From Pseudomonadota bacterium (GTDB taxonomy: Bacteria; Pseudomonadota; Gammaproteobacteria; Burkholderiales; Casimicrobiaceae), in NCBI GenBank assembly GCA_018241765.1, contig JAFEDD010000002.1, positions 95,725-159,724 of the forward strand: a stretch of DNA of 64,000 nucleotides, in the 5' to 3' direction. Below the pieces are notes generated by a model. It saw only the letters and a list, made by a program, of their open reading frames with translations. It was not told where the DNA came from and did not search any database. Positions within the stretch are counted from its first letter, which is position 1, and the number at the start of each line of letters is the position of its first letter. A program made the position numbers and the translations under genes. Of this stretch, positions 46,049-55,549 are shown in pieces.

Positions 46049-46141
46049 GGCGTAATTGTCGACCATGTCGCCGTTTGCCGACAGTGGCTCGCACCGGATG
46101 GGCCAACGGGCCATTGGAGGGCGCTGGCTACAATCACCAGC

Positions 46142-46663
46142 ATGCAGAACGTCGCACACGGGGTAGGCGCGGTGGTCGGGGTGGTGATGGGCTCATCCTC
46201 CGACTGGGACGTCATGAAGCACGCGGTCGAAGTGCTCGATCGCTTCGCGGTGAACCATGAAGCGAAGGTCGTCTCGGCCCACCGCACGCCCGACGACATG
46301 TTCGAGTACGCCGAACGCGCGGCCGAACGCGGCATCCGCGTGATCATTGCCGGCGCTGGCGGGGCGGCGCACCTGCCCGGCATGCTCGCGGCCAAGACCA
46401 CGGTGCCGGTGCTCGGCGTGCCGGTGCCCTCGAAATACCTCCGTGGCGAAGATTCGCTGCTCTCCATCGTGCAGATGCCCAAGGGCGTGCCGGTGGCGAC
46501 GTTCGCCATCGGCGAGTCCGGCGCGGCCAACGCGGGCCTCTTTGCCGTGGCGATGCTGGCGATCGCCAACAAGTCGCTCGCGCAGCAACTGCTGTCGTTC
46601 CGCGATGAACAGACGGCAAGCGCCCGCGCCATGCTGGTGCCGCCGGTGCTCGCGGACAAGTAA
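46142..46663 (+). CDS. purE: N5-carboxyaminoimidazole ribonucleotide mutase
   Basis: The protein has 173 residues. Family motifs are [50 protein letters not shown] and [32 protein letters not shown]. It moves the carboxyl group of N5-CAIR to carbon 4 in purine synthesis. purK follows 12 nt later. TACAAT at 46129-46134 lies 7 nt before the ATG; if it is the -10, the mRNA would be nearly leaderless, but no -35 supports this. Confidence 0.97.
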   Translation: MQNVAHGVGAVVGVVMGSSSDWDVMKHAVEVLDRFAVNHEAKVVSAHRTPDDMFEYAERAAERGIRVIIAGAGGAAHLPGMLAAKTTVPVLGVPVPSKYLRGEDSLLSIVQMPKGVPVATFAIGESGAANAGLFAVAMLAIANKSLAQQLLSFRDEQTASARAMLVPPVLADK

Positions 46664-46675
46664 TACTTCGACGCG

Positions 46676-47815
46676 ATGTTGCCTCCGGGGTCGTGGCTGG
46701 GTTGTCTCGGTGGTGGCCAGCTCGGCCGCATGTTCGTGCACGCCGCGCAGGCGCTCGGCTACAAGGTGCTCATCCTCGATCCCGACGCCTCCGGGCCGGC
46801 CGCACAGGCGGCAGACGACGTGATCGTCGCGGCCTATGATGACGCGGCCGCCATCGCCCGCTTCGCGCGTCGCGTGGCCGCCGTGACCACGGAGTTCGAG
46901 AACGTTCCCGCGGCGACGCTCGAACGGCTCGCCGCGAACCTGCCAACGCGCCCCGGCGCGGAGGCCGTGCGCATTGCACAGGACCGGCGGCGCGAGAAGC
47001 GATTCTTCGCCGATCACGGCCTGCCGGTCGGGCGCTTCGCCATCATCGAGCGCGCCGACGACCTCGGACGGGCGGACGTCGGACTGTTCCCCGGCATTCT
47101 GAAGACGGCGACGCTTGGCTACGACGGCAAGGGGCAGTGGCGGGTGAATAGCCGCGAGCAGGCGCTGTTGGCGTGGATGAGCGTCGGGCAACCGCCCTGC
47201 GTGCTTGAAGCGCTGGTGCCCTTCCACCGCGAGATTTCCGTGCTTGTCGCGCGAAGTCGTGATGGCGCCGTGGCGGTCTGGCCGGTGCAGGAGAACGAGC
47301 ACCGCGACGGCATTCTGGCGCGCACGCTGGTGCCGGCGCGACTCGACGAGGGGCGCCCCGAAGCGGCGCAGGCGCTCGCAGCGCGGTTGGTCGCAGCGCT
47401 CGACTACGTCGGCGTGCTGGCGGTCGAGATGTTCGTCACCGCCGATGGACTGCTGCTGAACGAGATGGCGCCGCGCCCGCACAACAGCGGGCATTACACG
47501 ATCGAAGCGTGCGAAACCTCGCAGTTCGAACAGCAGGCACGCATTCTTGCGGCAGCGCCGCTCGGGGCGACAACGCTGGTTCAGAGCGCGGTCATGGTCA
47601 ACGTGCTCGGCGACGTATGGTTCGATGGCGAGGTGCGGCGCGAACCGCGCTTTGCCGACGTGCTCGCGCTGCCCGGCGCCCATCTGCACCTTTACGGCAA
47701 GGCCGAGGCGCGGCGCGGCCGGAAAATGGGTCACGTCACCTGCACGGCGCCGACGCTCACCGAGGCGCTGGCCACGGCGGACGCCGTCAGTCGGGCGCTC
47801 GGCATCCCGCAATGA
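46676..47815 (+). CDS. purK: N5-carboxyaminoimidazole ribonucleotide synthase
   Basis: The protein has 379 residues with an ATP-grasp fold. Marks are WLGCLGGGQLGRMFVHAA at the N-terminus, TTEFENVPAATLE, LKTATLGYDGKGQWRV, VLEALVPFHREISVLVARS, GVLAVEMFV and NEMAPRPHNSGHYTIEAC. It carboxylates AIR with ATP and bicarbonate and hands N5-CAIR to PurE. The pair is a standard operon. Confidence 0.97.
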   Translation: MLPPGSWLGCLGGGQLGRMFVHAAQALGYKVLILDPDASGPAAQAADDVIVAAYDDAAAIARFARRVAAVTTEFENVPAATLERLAANLPTRPGAEAVRIAQDRRREKRFFADHGLPVGRFAIIERADDLGRADVGLFPGILKTATLGYDGKGQWRVNSREQALLAWMSVGQPPCVLEALVPFHREISVLVARSRDGAVAVWPVQENEHRDGILARTLVPARLDEGRPEAAQALAARLVAALDYVGVLAVEMFVTADGLLLNEMAPRPHNSGHYTIEACETSQFEQQARILAAAPLGATTLVQSAVMVNVLGDVWFDGEVRREPRFADVLALPGAHLHLYGKAEARRGRKMGHVTCTAPTLTEALATADAVSRALGIPQ

Positions 47816-47861
47816 GTCGCGGCGGCCCTCCCGCGTGGTGCCGGGCGGGATAATCGGGCGC

Positions 47862-48857
47862 ATGACAGAAGCACTTGCCGGCGTTCGCGTACTCGATCTC
47901 ACCCGCCTGTTGCCCGGCCCGGCGTGTACGCGCATGCTCGCCGAATGGGGCGCCGAGGTGCTGAAGATCGAGCCACCCGAAGGCGACTATGGCGCCCGGC
48001 TTGGACTGCCGGCGGACGCGCCGGCCACGGCCGTGGCCCCGCTCTACACGATGGTGAATCGGCACAAGACGGTCGAACGGCTCGACTTGAAGTCGGCGGC
48101 CGGCCGCACCCGTCTGCTCCAACTCGTGGCCGTCAGCGACGTGCTGGTCGAGGGTTTTCGTCCTGGCGTGATGGCACGTCTCGGGCTTGACTTCGATGCC
48201 CTACGCGAGCATCGCCCCGCGCTCGTCTATTGCGCCATCACCGGCTACGGCAGCGACGGGCCGTGGGCGCAGCGTGCCGGCCACGACATCAACTACCTCG
48301 CCATGAGCGGCGTGCTCGACCAGATCGGTGAGCGCGGTCGCCCGCCGGCGATTTCGAACTGGCAGATCGCCGACCTCGCGGGCGGCGCGCTCGCCGCTGC
48401 GGCGCGCATCTGCGCGGCGCTGGTCCAGGCGCGAAGCGGCGGCTGCGGTGCGTTCATCGACGTGTCGATGACGCACGAAGTCGCGCGCCTGAACATCATC
48501 GCCGAGCACGCGCTCGCGCTGGGTGTCGAGCGCGATCGCGGCGAGGACTGGTTGACCGGAGGCTGGCCGTGCTACGGCGTCTATCCGACTGCCGATGGAC
48601 GCCATCTCGCCGTCGGTGCGCTCGAAGAGAAGTTCTGGACGCTGCTTTGCGAAGCGCTCGACAAGCCGCATCTGGTGCCGCTGCGCGCGGCCGAGGGCAT
48701 CGTTGCGCTGCGCGTGCGCAAGGAACTGTCGGATTGCTTCGCCACGCGCACATTGCAGGCGTGGAGCGCGTTTTTCGCCGACATCGATTGCTGCGTGACG
48801 CCCGTGTTGACGCTCGCCGAGGCGCGGCAGCATGCACTGTTCAAGGAGGCACCATGA
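47862..48857 (+). CDS. CaiB/BaiF-type (family III) CoA transferase
   Basis: The protein has 331 residues from [20 protein letters not shown] at 47862. Family III signature parts are [29 protein letters not shown] and LDLKSAAGR, and the likely catalytic aspartate is in [11 protein letters not shown]. It is somewhat short for the family (about 360-450), resembling alpha-methylacyl-CoA racemase-like members. It may act as a CoA transferase or racemase on a branched acyl-CoA. The SDR gene starts within its stop codon (ATGA). Confidence 0.88.
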   Translation: MTEALAGVRVLDLTRLLPGPACTRMLAEWGAEVLKIEPPEGDYGARLGLPADAPATAVAPLYTMVNRHKTVERLDLKSAAGRTRLLQLVAVSDVLVEGFRPGVMARLGLDFDALREHRPALVYCAITGYGSDGPWAQRAGHDINYLAMSGVLDQIGERGRPPAISNWQIADLAGGALAAAARICAALVQARSGGCGAFIDVSMTHEVARLNIIAEHALALGVERDRGEDWLTGGWPCYGVYPTADGRHLAVGALEEKFWTLLCEALDKPHLVPLRAAEGIVALRVRKELSDCFATRTLQAWSAFFADIDCCVTPVLTLAEARQHALFKEAP

Positions 48858-49621
48858 GCGACGTGACGAATGAATCACGGGTGGCGTTGGTCACGGGGGC
48901 GTCCGCCGGTATCGGCCGCGCGGCAGCGCTCGCACTGCTGCGCGCGGGGTTTCGGGTGGTGCTCACCGCTCGCCGCCGCGAGGCGCTCGATGCCGCGGTG
49001 AAAGCGGCAGCCGTCGATGCCGATCGGGCGCTGGTGGTGGCTGCCGACGTCACCGATCCCGCTGCGGTGGCGGCACTGTTCGAGCGCACCGTCGGCAGCT
49101 TCGGGCGGCTCGACGTGTTGTTCAACAATGCCGGCATCGGCGCCCCGGCCATCGAGTTGGACGAGTTGTCGTTGGCGCAGTGGCAGGCGGTCGTCGCCAC
49201 CAATCTGACCGGTCCTTTCCTGTGCACTCAACACGCCTTTCGCATCATGAAGGCGCAGTCGCCGCGCGGGGGGCGCATCATCAATAACGGCTCGATTTCG
49301 GCCCACGCGCCACGCCCCCACAGCGCACCGTATACGGCGACCAAGCATGCCATCACCGGTCTCACCCGCGCGATCGCACTCGACGGGCGAAAGCACGGCA
49401 TTGCCTGCAGCCAGATCGATATCGGCAATGCCGCCACCGAGATGACCGAGCGCATGGCGCAGGGCATCGTTCAGGCCAATGGCGAGATGATGGTCGAACC
49501 GCGGATGGACGTCGCTCACGTCGCGGACGCCATCGTGCACATCGCGCGCCTGCCGTTGGAGGCCAACGTGCTGTTCATGACGCTGATGGCGACCAACATG
49601 CCCTTCGTCGGCCGCGGTTGA
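48854..49621 (+). CDS. Short-chain dehydrogenase/reductase (classical SDR)
   Basis: The protein has 255 residues from the ATG at 48854, which has AAGGAGG upstream. It has the cofactor motif [32 protein letters not shown] and the active-site pair in [12 protein letters not shown]. The Arg after the first glycine motif (LTARRRE) suggests NADP preference. Translational coupling to the CoA-transferase gene suggests a shared acyl or hydroxyacid pathway, which is inference. Confidence 0.92.
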   Translation: MSDVTNESRVALVTGASAGIGRAAALALLRAGFRVVLTARRREALDAAVKAAAVDADRALVVAADVTDPAAVAALFERTVGSFGRLDVLFNNAGIGAPAIELDELSLAQWQAVVATNLTGPFLCTQHAFRIMKAQSPRGGRIINNGSISAHAPRPHSAPYTATKHAITGLTRAIALDGRKHGIACSQIDIGNAATEMTERMAQGIVQANGEMMVEPRMDVAHVADAIVHIARLPLEANVLFMTLMATNMPFVGRG

Positions 49622-49648
49622 TGCGACTCGCCGGCGGCGGGTGAAGGA

Positions 49649-50377
49649 TCAAGCGAGTAACGCCGTCAGGGCCGGATCGGTGAAGTCATCGACGATCGCG
49701 CGGACGTGCGCACGCTCGCTCGCTGGCCAGGCGAGGATGTCGTCGCAGCGCAGCGTCGTGCAGACGATGACGCAGGACATGCCGGCCCGGCGCGCCGCTT
49801 CGATGCCGGCGGGCGCGTCTTCGAACACCACGCACTCGGATGCGGGTACGGCGAGGCGCTCGGCGGCGAGCAGGAAGATTTCCGGGTCGGGCTTGCCGCG
49901 CGCGACATCGGCCGCGCCGACGATGGCATCGAAGCGTGCGCGCAGACGCAGCGTGTCGAGCACGAGCGCGATGTTCTCCGGCGGGGCAGCGGTGCCCACG
50001 GCGAGTCGCCGGCCTCGTCGTTGCGCCCGCTCGAGAAATTCGATCGCCCCGTTCACCAAGGCGACGTGCGGAGCGTAGCGCTGACGATACGTCGCCTCTT
50101 TGCGTTGCGCGAGGTGCGCGAGCTCCTCTTCATCGAGCGGCCGATCGAGGAGACGCGGAAAGATTTCGCGATTGGTGAGGCCGGCAGTCCAGCGGAAAAA
50201 CGCGTCGCGGTCGACCGCGATGCCGAGTTCGGCGAGCAGGATGTCCCACGCCTCTTGGTGGTAGGGCATGGTGTCGGCGAGCGTGCCGTCGAGATCGAAA
50301 ATGAGTGCAGCCAAGGGGATAGGGGCGAAAAAATGCGGGGCGTATCGGACCGGCGGCAGGCCGCCCGCCGTCGCCAC
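49649..50377 (-). CDS. HAD-family hydrolase, beta-phosphoglucomutase-like
   Basis: The protein has 242 residues if a GTG at 50377 is used. A TTG six codons before motif I (IFDLDGT, Asp28 and Asp30 in this numbering) is a credible shorter start, since most relatives begin close to motif I. GTAAPPENI is motif II, RGKPDPEIFLLAAERL carries the motif III lysine and VVFEDAPAGIEAARRAGM is motif IV. It is a phosphatase or phosphomutase of small sugars. It is divergent from livJ. Confidence 0.85.
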   Translation of the reverse strand: MATAGGLPPVRYAPHFFAPIPLAALIFDLDGTLADTMPYHQEAWDILLAELGIAVDRDAFFRWTAGLTNREIFPRLLDRPLDEEELAHLAQRKEATYRQRYAPHVALVNGAIEFLERAQRRGRRLAVGTAAPPENIALVLDTLRLRARFDAIVGAADVARGKPDPEIFLLAAERLAVPASECVVFEDAPAGIEAARRAGMSCVIVCTTLRCDDILAWPASERAHVRAIVDDFTDPALTALLA

Positions 50378-50404
50378 GACAAAAACGAACGTTTGAAACG
50401 CAAC

Positions 50405-50426
50405 AAATCACGCGTAGCCGTGATTT
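50405..50426. promoter_or_regulatory. Operator-like inverted repeat upstream of livJ
   Basis: AAATCACG (50405-50412) and CGTGATTT (50419-50426) form a perfect 8-bp inverted repeat with a 6-nt centre. It ends 5 nt before the -35 element, a typical position for an activator site. There is no T-run, so it is not a terminator. The regulator is unknown. Confidence 0.45.
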
Positions 50427-50431
50427 CCGCG

Positions 50432-50460
50432 TTGACAGGGTGTCATGCAGCAAGCATAAT
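50432..50460 (+). promoter_or_regulatory. Sigma-70 type promoter of livJ
   Basis: TTGACA at 50432-50437 and CATAAT at 50455-50460 are separated by 17 nt: a perfect -35, a -10 matching at five of six positions, and ideal spacing. It lies 31 nt before the livJ ATG, which has GGAGGA in its leader. Confidence 0.8.
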
Positions 50461-50491
50461 CCAACGGTTTTTTTTCGGAGGACTCCGCCAC

Positions 50492-51763
50492 ATGAAACAG
50501 ACCAGCAAGTTTGCGCTCGCAGCGCTCGCCATCGCCGTCGCGGCGGGGTTGGCCGCCTGCGGCAAGAAAGAAGAGCCGAAGGCTTCCACCGCTGCGCCCG
50601 CCGCACCGGCTGCGCCGCAGGAAATCGTCATCAAGCTCGGCCACGTCGGACCGACGTCGGGCCAGATTGCTCACCTCGGCAAGGACAATGAGAGCGGCGC
50701 TCGTCTCGCCATCGATGAAGCCAACGCCAAAGGCATCATGATCGACGGCAAGAAAGCCAAGTTCGAACTGCTCGCCGAAGACGATGCTGCCGATCCGAAG
50801 CAAGGTACGGCGGTTGCCCAGAAACTGGTCGACGCCAAAGTGGTCGGCATCGTGGGCCACCTGAACTCGGGCACGACGATTCCCGCCTCGGCCATCTACA
50901 ACCAGGCTGGCATTGCGATGATCTCGCCGTCGGCGACCAACCCGAAACTCACGCAACAGGGCTTCAAGAATGTCTTCCGCGTCGTTGCCAACGACGTCGC
51001 GCAGGGCGGTGCCATCGGTTCGTTCGCCGCGAAACTCGGCAAGAAGGTTGCCGTCATCGACGACAAGACAGCCTATGGCGCGGGTCTGGCTGACGAAGCC
51101 GAGAAGGCCGCGAAAGCCGCTGGCGCAACGATCGTCATCCGCGAGGCGCTGGCCAACGAGAAAGAGCAAGACTTCAAGGGCGTGCTGACCAAAGTCAAGG
51201 CCAAGGCTCCGGACGTCATCATCTTCGGTGGCATGGACGCGCAATCCGGCCCGATGCTCAAGCAGATGAAAGCGCTCGGCCTGAAAGCCAAGTTCATCTC
51301 GGGCGACGGCTCGCAAACCGGCGAACTGATCAAACTTGCGGGTGACGCGGCTGAAGGCGCGTACGCCACCAACGCCGGTCTGCCGAAAGAGCGCATGCCG
51401 CAGGGTCAGGCGTTCTACGACAAGTTCAAGCAAAAGTACGGTGTCGATGTGCAGGTGTATGCACCGTTCTCGTATGACGCCATGAACGTGCTGATCGATG
51501 CCATCCAGAAGGTGGGTCCCGATCCCGCGAAGATCGTCGACGCCGTGCACAACGCCAACTACAACGGCGTGATCGGCAAGATCGCATTCGACGACAAGGG
51601 TGACATCAAGGATGGCGCCGTGACCGTTTACCAAGCCAAAGGCGGCAAGTGGGACACGGTTGAGGTCATCGGTGGTCCGAAAGACGCGGCAGCCGCTGCA
51701 CCGGCCGCGGCAGCCCCCGCCGCCGCTGCCCCGGCTCCGGCGAAGGAAGAGAAGAAGCAGTAA
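50492..51763 (+). CDS. livJ: Branched-chain amino-acid ABC transporter, substrate-binding lipoprotein
   Basis: The protein has 423 residues. A lipobox LAAC (Cys23) ends the signal peptide. An alanine/proline linker (about 28-43) precedes the periplasmic binding fold of the LivJ type (VIKLGHVGPTSGQIAHLGKDNESGARLAIDEANAKG, GHLNSGTTIPASAIY, SPSATNPKLTQ, YAPFSYDAMNVLIDAIQ). The C-terminal 30 or so residues are an unusual Ala/Pro run ending KEEKKQ. It binds leucine-type or related amino acids for LivHMGF, encoded about 3.8 kb downstream after lrp and putA. Confidence 0.93.
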   Translation: MKQTSKFALAALAIAVAAGLAACGKKEEPKASTAAPAAPAAPQEIVIKLGHVGPTSGQIAHLGKDNESGARLAIDEANAKGIMIDGKKAKFELLAEDDAADPKQGTAVAQKLVDAKVVGIVGHLNSGTTIPASAIYNQAGIAMISPSATNPKLTQQGFKNVFRVVANDVAQGGAIGSFAAKLGKKVAVIDDKTAYGAGLADEAEKAAKAAGATIVIREALANEKEQDFKGVLTKVKAKAPDVIIFGGMDAQSGPMLKQMKALGLKAKFISGDGSQTGELIKLAGDAAEGAYATNAGLPKERMPQGQAFYDKFKQKYGVDVQVYAPFSYDAMNVLIDAIQKVGPDPAKIVDAVHNANYNGVIGKIAFDDKGDIKDGAVTVYQAKGGKWDTVEVIGGPKDAAAAAPAAAAPAAAAPAPAKEEKKQ

Positions 51764-51780
51764 TCGCTTCCTCGTCCCAT

Positions 51781-51808
51781 GAAAACGGCACCCTCGGGTG
51801 CCGTTTTC
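51781..51808. terminator. Bidirectional rho-independent terminator between livJ and lrp
   Basis: GAAAACGGCACC and GGTGCCGTTTTC form a 12-bp perfect stem with a short CTCG loop. The stem ends give T4 runs on both strands, so it can end both livJ (stop at 51763) and the convergent lrp-type gene (stop at 51838). Confidence 0.85.
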
Positions 51809-51837
51809 GTTGGCGGCGCCGCAATCCGCGAGCGTCG

Positions 51838-52299
51838 TCAAAGTGGCAACGGACCGCCTTCCTTCACGGCGTCGATGACGGCATAGGTGCGCGTTTCCCG
51901 GACCCCGGGGAACTGCCACAACCGTCGACTCGCAAATTCACGATAGGCGTCCATGTCGCGCATGCGCAACTTGATCAGGTAATCGAAGCCGCCCGCGACC
52001 ATGTGACACTCGGCGATCTCCGGATCTGTCATCACCGCGGCGTTGAAGGCGTCGAAGATGTTGGGGGTGGTGCGGTCGAGCAGAACCTCGACGAACACGG
52101 TCATGGCGCAGCCGAGCCGCGCCGCGTCGAGTCGCGCCGTGAACCCCTGGATGTACCCGTCGCGCAGCAGTCGCTGCGTCCGCGCGAGCACCGCAGTCGG
52201 CGAAAGCGAGACGGCGTCGGCCAGACGCAGATTGCTGATCCGGCCGTCCGCTTGCAGGACGGCGAGAATCTTTCGGTCGATTGCATCGATTTCTGCCAT
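51838..52299 (-). CDS. Lrp/AsnC-family regulator, probably of putA
   Basis: The protein has 153 residues from MAEIDAIDRKILAVLQADGR at 52299. An N-terminal winged helix-turn-helix (ISNLRLADAVSLSPTAVLARTQRLLRDGYIQ) is followed by the RAM ligand-binding domain (MTVFVEVLLD, VAGGFDYLIKLRMRDMDAYREF). It is divergent from putA and a strong inverted repeat lies between them. Many proteobacteria have an Lrp-type activator (PutR or BkdR-like) next to putA that responds to proline. Confidence 0.92.
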   Translation of the reverse strand: MAEIDAIDRKILAVLQADGRISNLRLADAVSLSPTAVLARTQRLLRDGYIQGFTARLDAARLGCAMTVFVEVLLDRTTPNIFDAFNAAVMTDPEIAECHMVAGGFDYLIKLRMRDMDAYREFASRRLWQFPGVRETRTYAVIDAVKEGGPLPL

Positions 52300-52310
52300 C
52301 TTTCCGGAAT

Positions 52311-52344
52311 TATTCACTAGTTCGTGTATCGAGTTTAGTGAATA
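52311..52344. promoter_or_regulatory. Lrp-type operator between lrp and putA
   Basis: TATTCACTA (52311-52319) and TAGTGAATA (52336-52344) form a perfect 9-bp inverted repeat with a 16-nt centre. It starts 12 nt upstream of the regulator's start codon and ends 62 nt before the putA start. Position and A/T-rich arms fit a site for the divergently encoded Lrp-family protein, with autoregulation likely. Confidence 0.6.
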
Positions 52345-52405
52345 TCGGCGCCAACAAGGCTCTACGATTCGACTTTCCTCGTCGCCCAACTTGTCGGCAT
52401 CCACC

Positions 52406-55363
52406 ATGCGCCTCCCCTTTCCCTACCGCGAAGAACACGCCATCGTGCGCCGTAACGTGCAGACGGTCGCCGCACTGCTCGACTGGCCACGGGTCATCGA
52501 GACCGCGCGCCCCTGGGTCGACGCCGTGCGCGCCGATCCGCCGCCGTTCTGGGCGATGGAGAGTCTCCTGAAGGAGTATCCGATCTCGAAACCGGAGGGC
52601 CTTGCGCTGATGCGCCTGGCGGAAGCGCTGCTGCGCGTGCCCGATTCGGCAACCGCCATTGCGTTGACGTCCGATCAACTGGGTCGCGCGCAGTTCGATG
52701 GCAGTGCCGAGGGGGCGCAGTCGAGCGCGCTTGCGCGCCTGTCGAACTCGGTCATTGCGTTGTCCAAGAAGACGCTTCCCGAGGTTGACCAGCGAGGAGG
52801 CGTGTTCAGTCGACTCGGCGCAAAGACCGTGGTGGCAGCGACGCTGCGCGCGGTGCAACTGCTGGCGCGGCAGTTCGTGCTCGGTCAGACGATCGAGGGG
52901 GCTCTCGCGGAGGCGAAATCGCTTCGCCGTGACGAACCACGGCTTCGCTTCAGCTTCGACATGCTCGGAGAGGGCGCGCGCACGATGGCGGATGCCGAAC
53001 GCTATTTCGAAAGCTACCGGCATGCGATTGCGCAACTCGCGCATCATCATTCCGCCGCGTCGGGCGTCGGGCCGGCCGATACCGACGGCATTTCCATCAA
53101 GCTCTCCGCGCTGCATCCGCGCTATGAGGAAGCGCAACACGAGCGGGTTTTGGCCGAACTCGAGCCGCGCGTCTGGCAGTTGTGTGAAATGGCGGCCAAT
53201 GCGCGCATCAATCTCACCATCGATGCCGAGGAGGTTGATCGACTGGAACTCTCACTCGATGTGTTCGAGGCGCTGCTTCGGCGTGTCCGCGCAAGCTATC
53301 CGGCGTGGGAGGGCTTCGGGCTCGCGTTGCAGGCGTATCAGACGCGCTCGCTCGAATTGATTGAACACGTTGGCGATCTCGCGCGCCGACACGGCGTGCG
53401 CTTGATGTGCCGTCTGGTGAAAGGCGCGTACTGGGATAGCGAAGTGAAGCGCGCGCAGGAGTTGGGCTTGCCGGCGTATCCCGTGTTCACGCAGAAACCG
53501 CATTCCGACTCGAGCTATCTGGCGTGTGCGGCATCGTTGCTGCGCCAGAAAGATGTGTTCTTTCCCCAGTTTGCGACGCATAACGCGGGAACCATCGCCG
53601 CGATCGTCCAGTTGGCCGAACGCCATCAGGCGCCGTTCGAGTTGCAGCGGTTGCACGGCATGGGCGGTGGGGTGTATCGCGAAGTGCTGCGCAGCAGCGT
53701 GGTGATTCCCACGCAGGCGGTGCGCGTCTATGCGCCGGTTGGATCGCACGAAGACCTGCTGGCTTATCTCGTGCGCAGATTGCTGGAAAACGGTGCGAAT
53801 TCCTCGTTCGTACATCAATTGGCTGACGACGCGGTCGCGGTCGAGTCGCTCCTTGCTTCACCGCTCGAAGTCATTACGGCGCGCCCATTTCCGCTTCCCT
53901 GCGACATTCTGGCGCCGCGCCGCAACAGCGACGGCGTCGATCTGACGGTGGAGACGATGCGCGCCCCGCTGTTTGCGGCATTGGCGCGCACCGTGGTGAC
54001 GAAGCCGACAGAAGCAACGCCGGAACAAGCGCGACAGGCCGTCGTGGTGGCGCTCGACGCCTTCGTCGCGTGGCGCGATCGTTCGCCTGGCGAGCGCGCG
54101 GCGCTGCTGCGAGCGGCCGCCGATCGTTTGCAACAAGAGTTGCCGCGGTTTGCCGCGCTATTGGTCGCGGAAGCCCACAAATCGTGGGGCGACGCCGTGG
54201 CTGAAGTGCGCGAAGCGATCGATTTCCTGCGCTATTACGCGGACGATGGCGAACGCGTCTGCACCCCCGTCACGCTTCCCGGCCCCACGGGTGAGAGCAA
54301 CGTGTTGCATCCCCGCGGCCGTGGCGTGTGGGTGTGCATCAGCCCGTGGAACTTTCCGCTCGCGATTTTTCTCGGCCAAGTCGCTGCGGCGCTGGTCACG
54401 GGCAATGTCGTCGTCGCCAAGCCCGCCGAGCAAACGCCCGCCATTGCCGAGGCCGCCGTCGCGCTGCTGCATGAGGCCGGGGTGCCGAGTTCGGTGGTGC
54501 AAGTCGTCTGCGGGCTCGGCGAAACCGTGGGCGCTGCCCTGGTTGCGGATCCTGCCGTCGCAGGTGTCGTGTTCACCGGGTCGACTCAGGTTGCGAAGCT
54601 GATTCAGCGCGCACTGGCGGCGAAGGACGGGCCGATCGTTCCGCTGATCGCGGAGACCGGTGGCATCAACGCGATGGTTGTCGACTCGACCGCGTTGCCC
54701 GAACACGTCGTCGACGCGGTCGTGCAGTCGGCGTTTCGGTCGGCGGGGCAGCGTTGCTCGGCATTGCGGCTGCTCTGCGTTCACGCGGAAATTGCCGACC
54801 GCGTGCTCGCGATGTTGCGCGGCGCGATGGCCGAATTGGTGGTGGGCGACCCCGCGCTTCTTGCCACCGATATCGGGCCGCTGATCGACCGCGAAGCGTT
54901 CGACACTGTCGCCAGACAAGTCGCCGCGCTGCACGTGGCTCCGCTTGCAGAACGTGACGCCGAACTTCACCGCATGCGGCCACAATGTGTTGAGGTTGCC
55001 GCCATCGGCGACGTGAAGCACGAGATCTTCGGCCCGGTCCTGCAGGTCGTCCGCTGGCAGGGTGATCCGGGCGCCGTCATCGATGCCATCAATGCGCTGG
55101 GTTACGGTTTGACCCTGGGTATTCAGACGCGCATTGACAGCCGCGCCGCCGCGCTGGCCCAGCGCGCCCATGTCGGCAACGTCTACGTCAATCGCAACAT
55201 CATCGGCGCCGTCGTCGGGGTTCAGCCGTTCGGTGGCGAAGGCTTGTCGGGGACAGGTCCGAAGGCAGGCGGACCGTTCTACCTGTCGCGATTTCTGGGC
55301 GAGCAGACGATCACGGTCAACACGGTCGCTGCGGGCGGCAATGTGACGCTGTTGACGAGTTGA
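52406..55363 (+). CDS. putA: Bifunctional proline dehydrogenase / glutamate-semialdehyde dehydrogenase
   Basis: The protein has 985 residues from MRLPFPYREEHAIVRRNVQ at 52406. It lacks the N-terminal ribbon-helix-helix and long C-terminal domain of E. coli PutA (1,320 residues), so it is the short type. The FAD-linked proline dehydrogenase domain lies roughly at 190-470 (SIKLSALHPRYEEAQ, LVKGAYWDSEVKRAQ). The aldehyde dehydrogenase domain runs from about 500 to the end, with Glu750 in AETGG and catalytic Cys784 in GQRCSALR. It converts proline to glutamate. With no DNA-binding domain it cannot self-regulate, which fits control by the divergent Lrp-type protein. Confidence 0.97.
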   Translation: MRLPFPYREEHAIVRRNVQTVAALLDWPRVIETARPWVDAVRADPPPFWAMESLLKEYPISKPEGLALMRLAEALLRVPDSATAIALTSDQLGRAQFDGSAEGAQSSALARLSNSVIALSKKTLPEVDQRGGVFSRLGAKTVVAATLRAVQLLARQFVLGQTIEGALAEAKSLRRDEPRLRFSFDMLGEGARTMADAERYFESYRHAIAQLAHHHSAASGVGPADTDGISIKLSALHPRYEEAQHERVLAELEPRVWQLCEMAANARINLTIDAEEVDRLELSLDVFEALLRRVRASYPAWEGFGLALQAYQTRSLELIEHVGDLARRHGVRLMCRLVKGAYWDSEVKRAQELGLPAYPVFTQKPHSDSSYLACAASLLRQKDVFFPQFATHNAGTIAAIVQLAERHQAPFELQRLHGMGGGVYREVLRSSVVIPTQAVRVYAPVGSHEDLLAYLVRRLLENGANSSFVHQLADDAVAVESLLASPLEVITARPFPLPCDILAPRRNSDGVDLTVETMRAPLFAALARTVVTKPTEATPEQARQAVVVALDAFVAWRDRSPGERAALLRAAADRLQQELPRFAALLVAEAHKSWGDAVAEVREAIDFLRYYADDGERVCTPVTLPGPTGESNVLHPRGRGVWVCISPWNFPLAIFLGQVAAALVTGNVVVAKPAEQTPAIAEAAVALLHEAGVPSSVVQVVCGLGETVGAALVADPAVAGVVFTGSTQVAKLIQRALAAKDGPIVPLIAETGGINAMVVDSTALPEHVVDAVVQSAFRSAGQRCSALRLLCVHAEIADRVLAMLRGAMAELVVGDPALLATDIGPLIDREAFDTVARQVAALHVAPLAERDAELHRMRPQCVEVAAIGDVKHEIFGPVLQVVRWQGDPGAVIDAINALGYGLTLGIQTRIDSRAAALAQRAHVGNVYVNRNIIGAVVGVQPFGGEGLSGTGPKAGGPFYLSRFLGEQTITVNTVAAGGNVTLLTS

Positions 55364-55549
55364 TCGAGTCTGCGTAACGCGCGCATGTCGCGTGACGCGT
55401 GGGGGCACTTCCCTCAAACGATCGTTTACGCATCGCTTGGGTCTCCGCCCGCGCTTCCAGTGCAAAATAGCGGGATTTTGTGGCCGGACGTCAGGGGAGG
55501 GCGTATCGGGCCGCGCAACCACAATCCTTAAAGCGGGGAGCACATATCG

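Noticed and set aside
43086-46106. A single minus-strand frame of 1,006 codons
   Set aside because: Only its 3' third encodes the NDUFA9-like protein; the upstream part is the out-of-frame shadow of slt, separated by a terminator and a proper ATG at 44018.
46129-46134. TACAAT as the -10 of a nearly leaderless purE transcript
   Set aside because: No -35-like hexamer is found at the right distance, so it is mentioned only in the purE entry.
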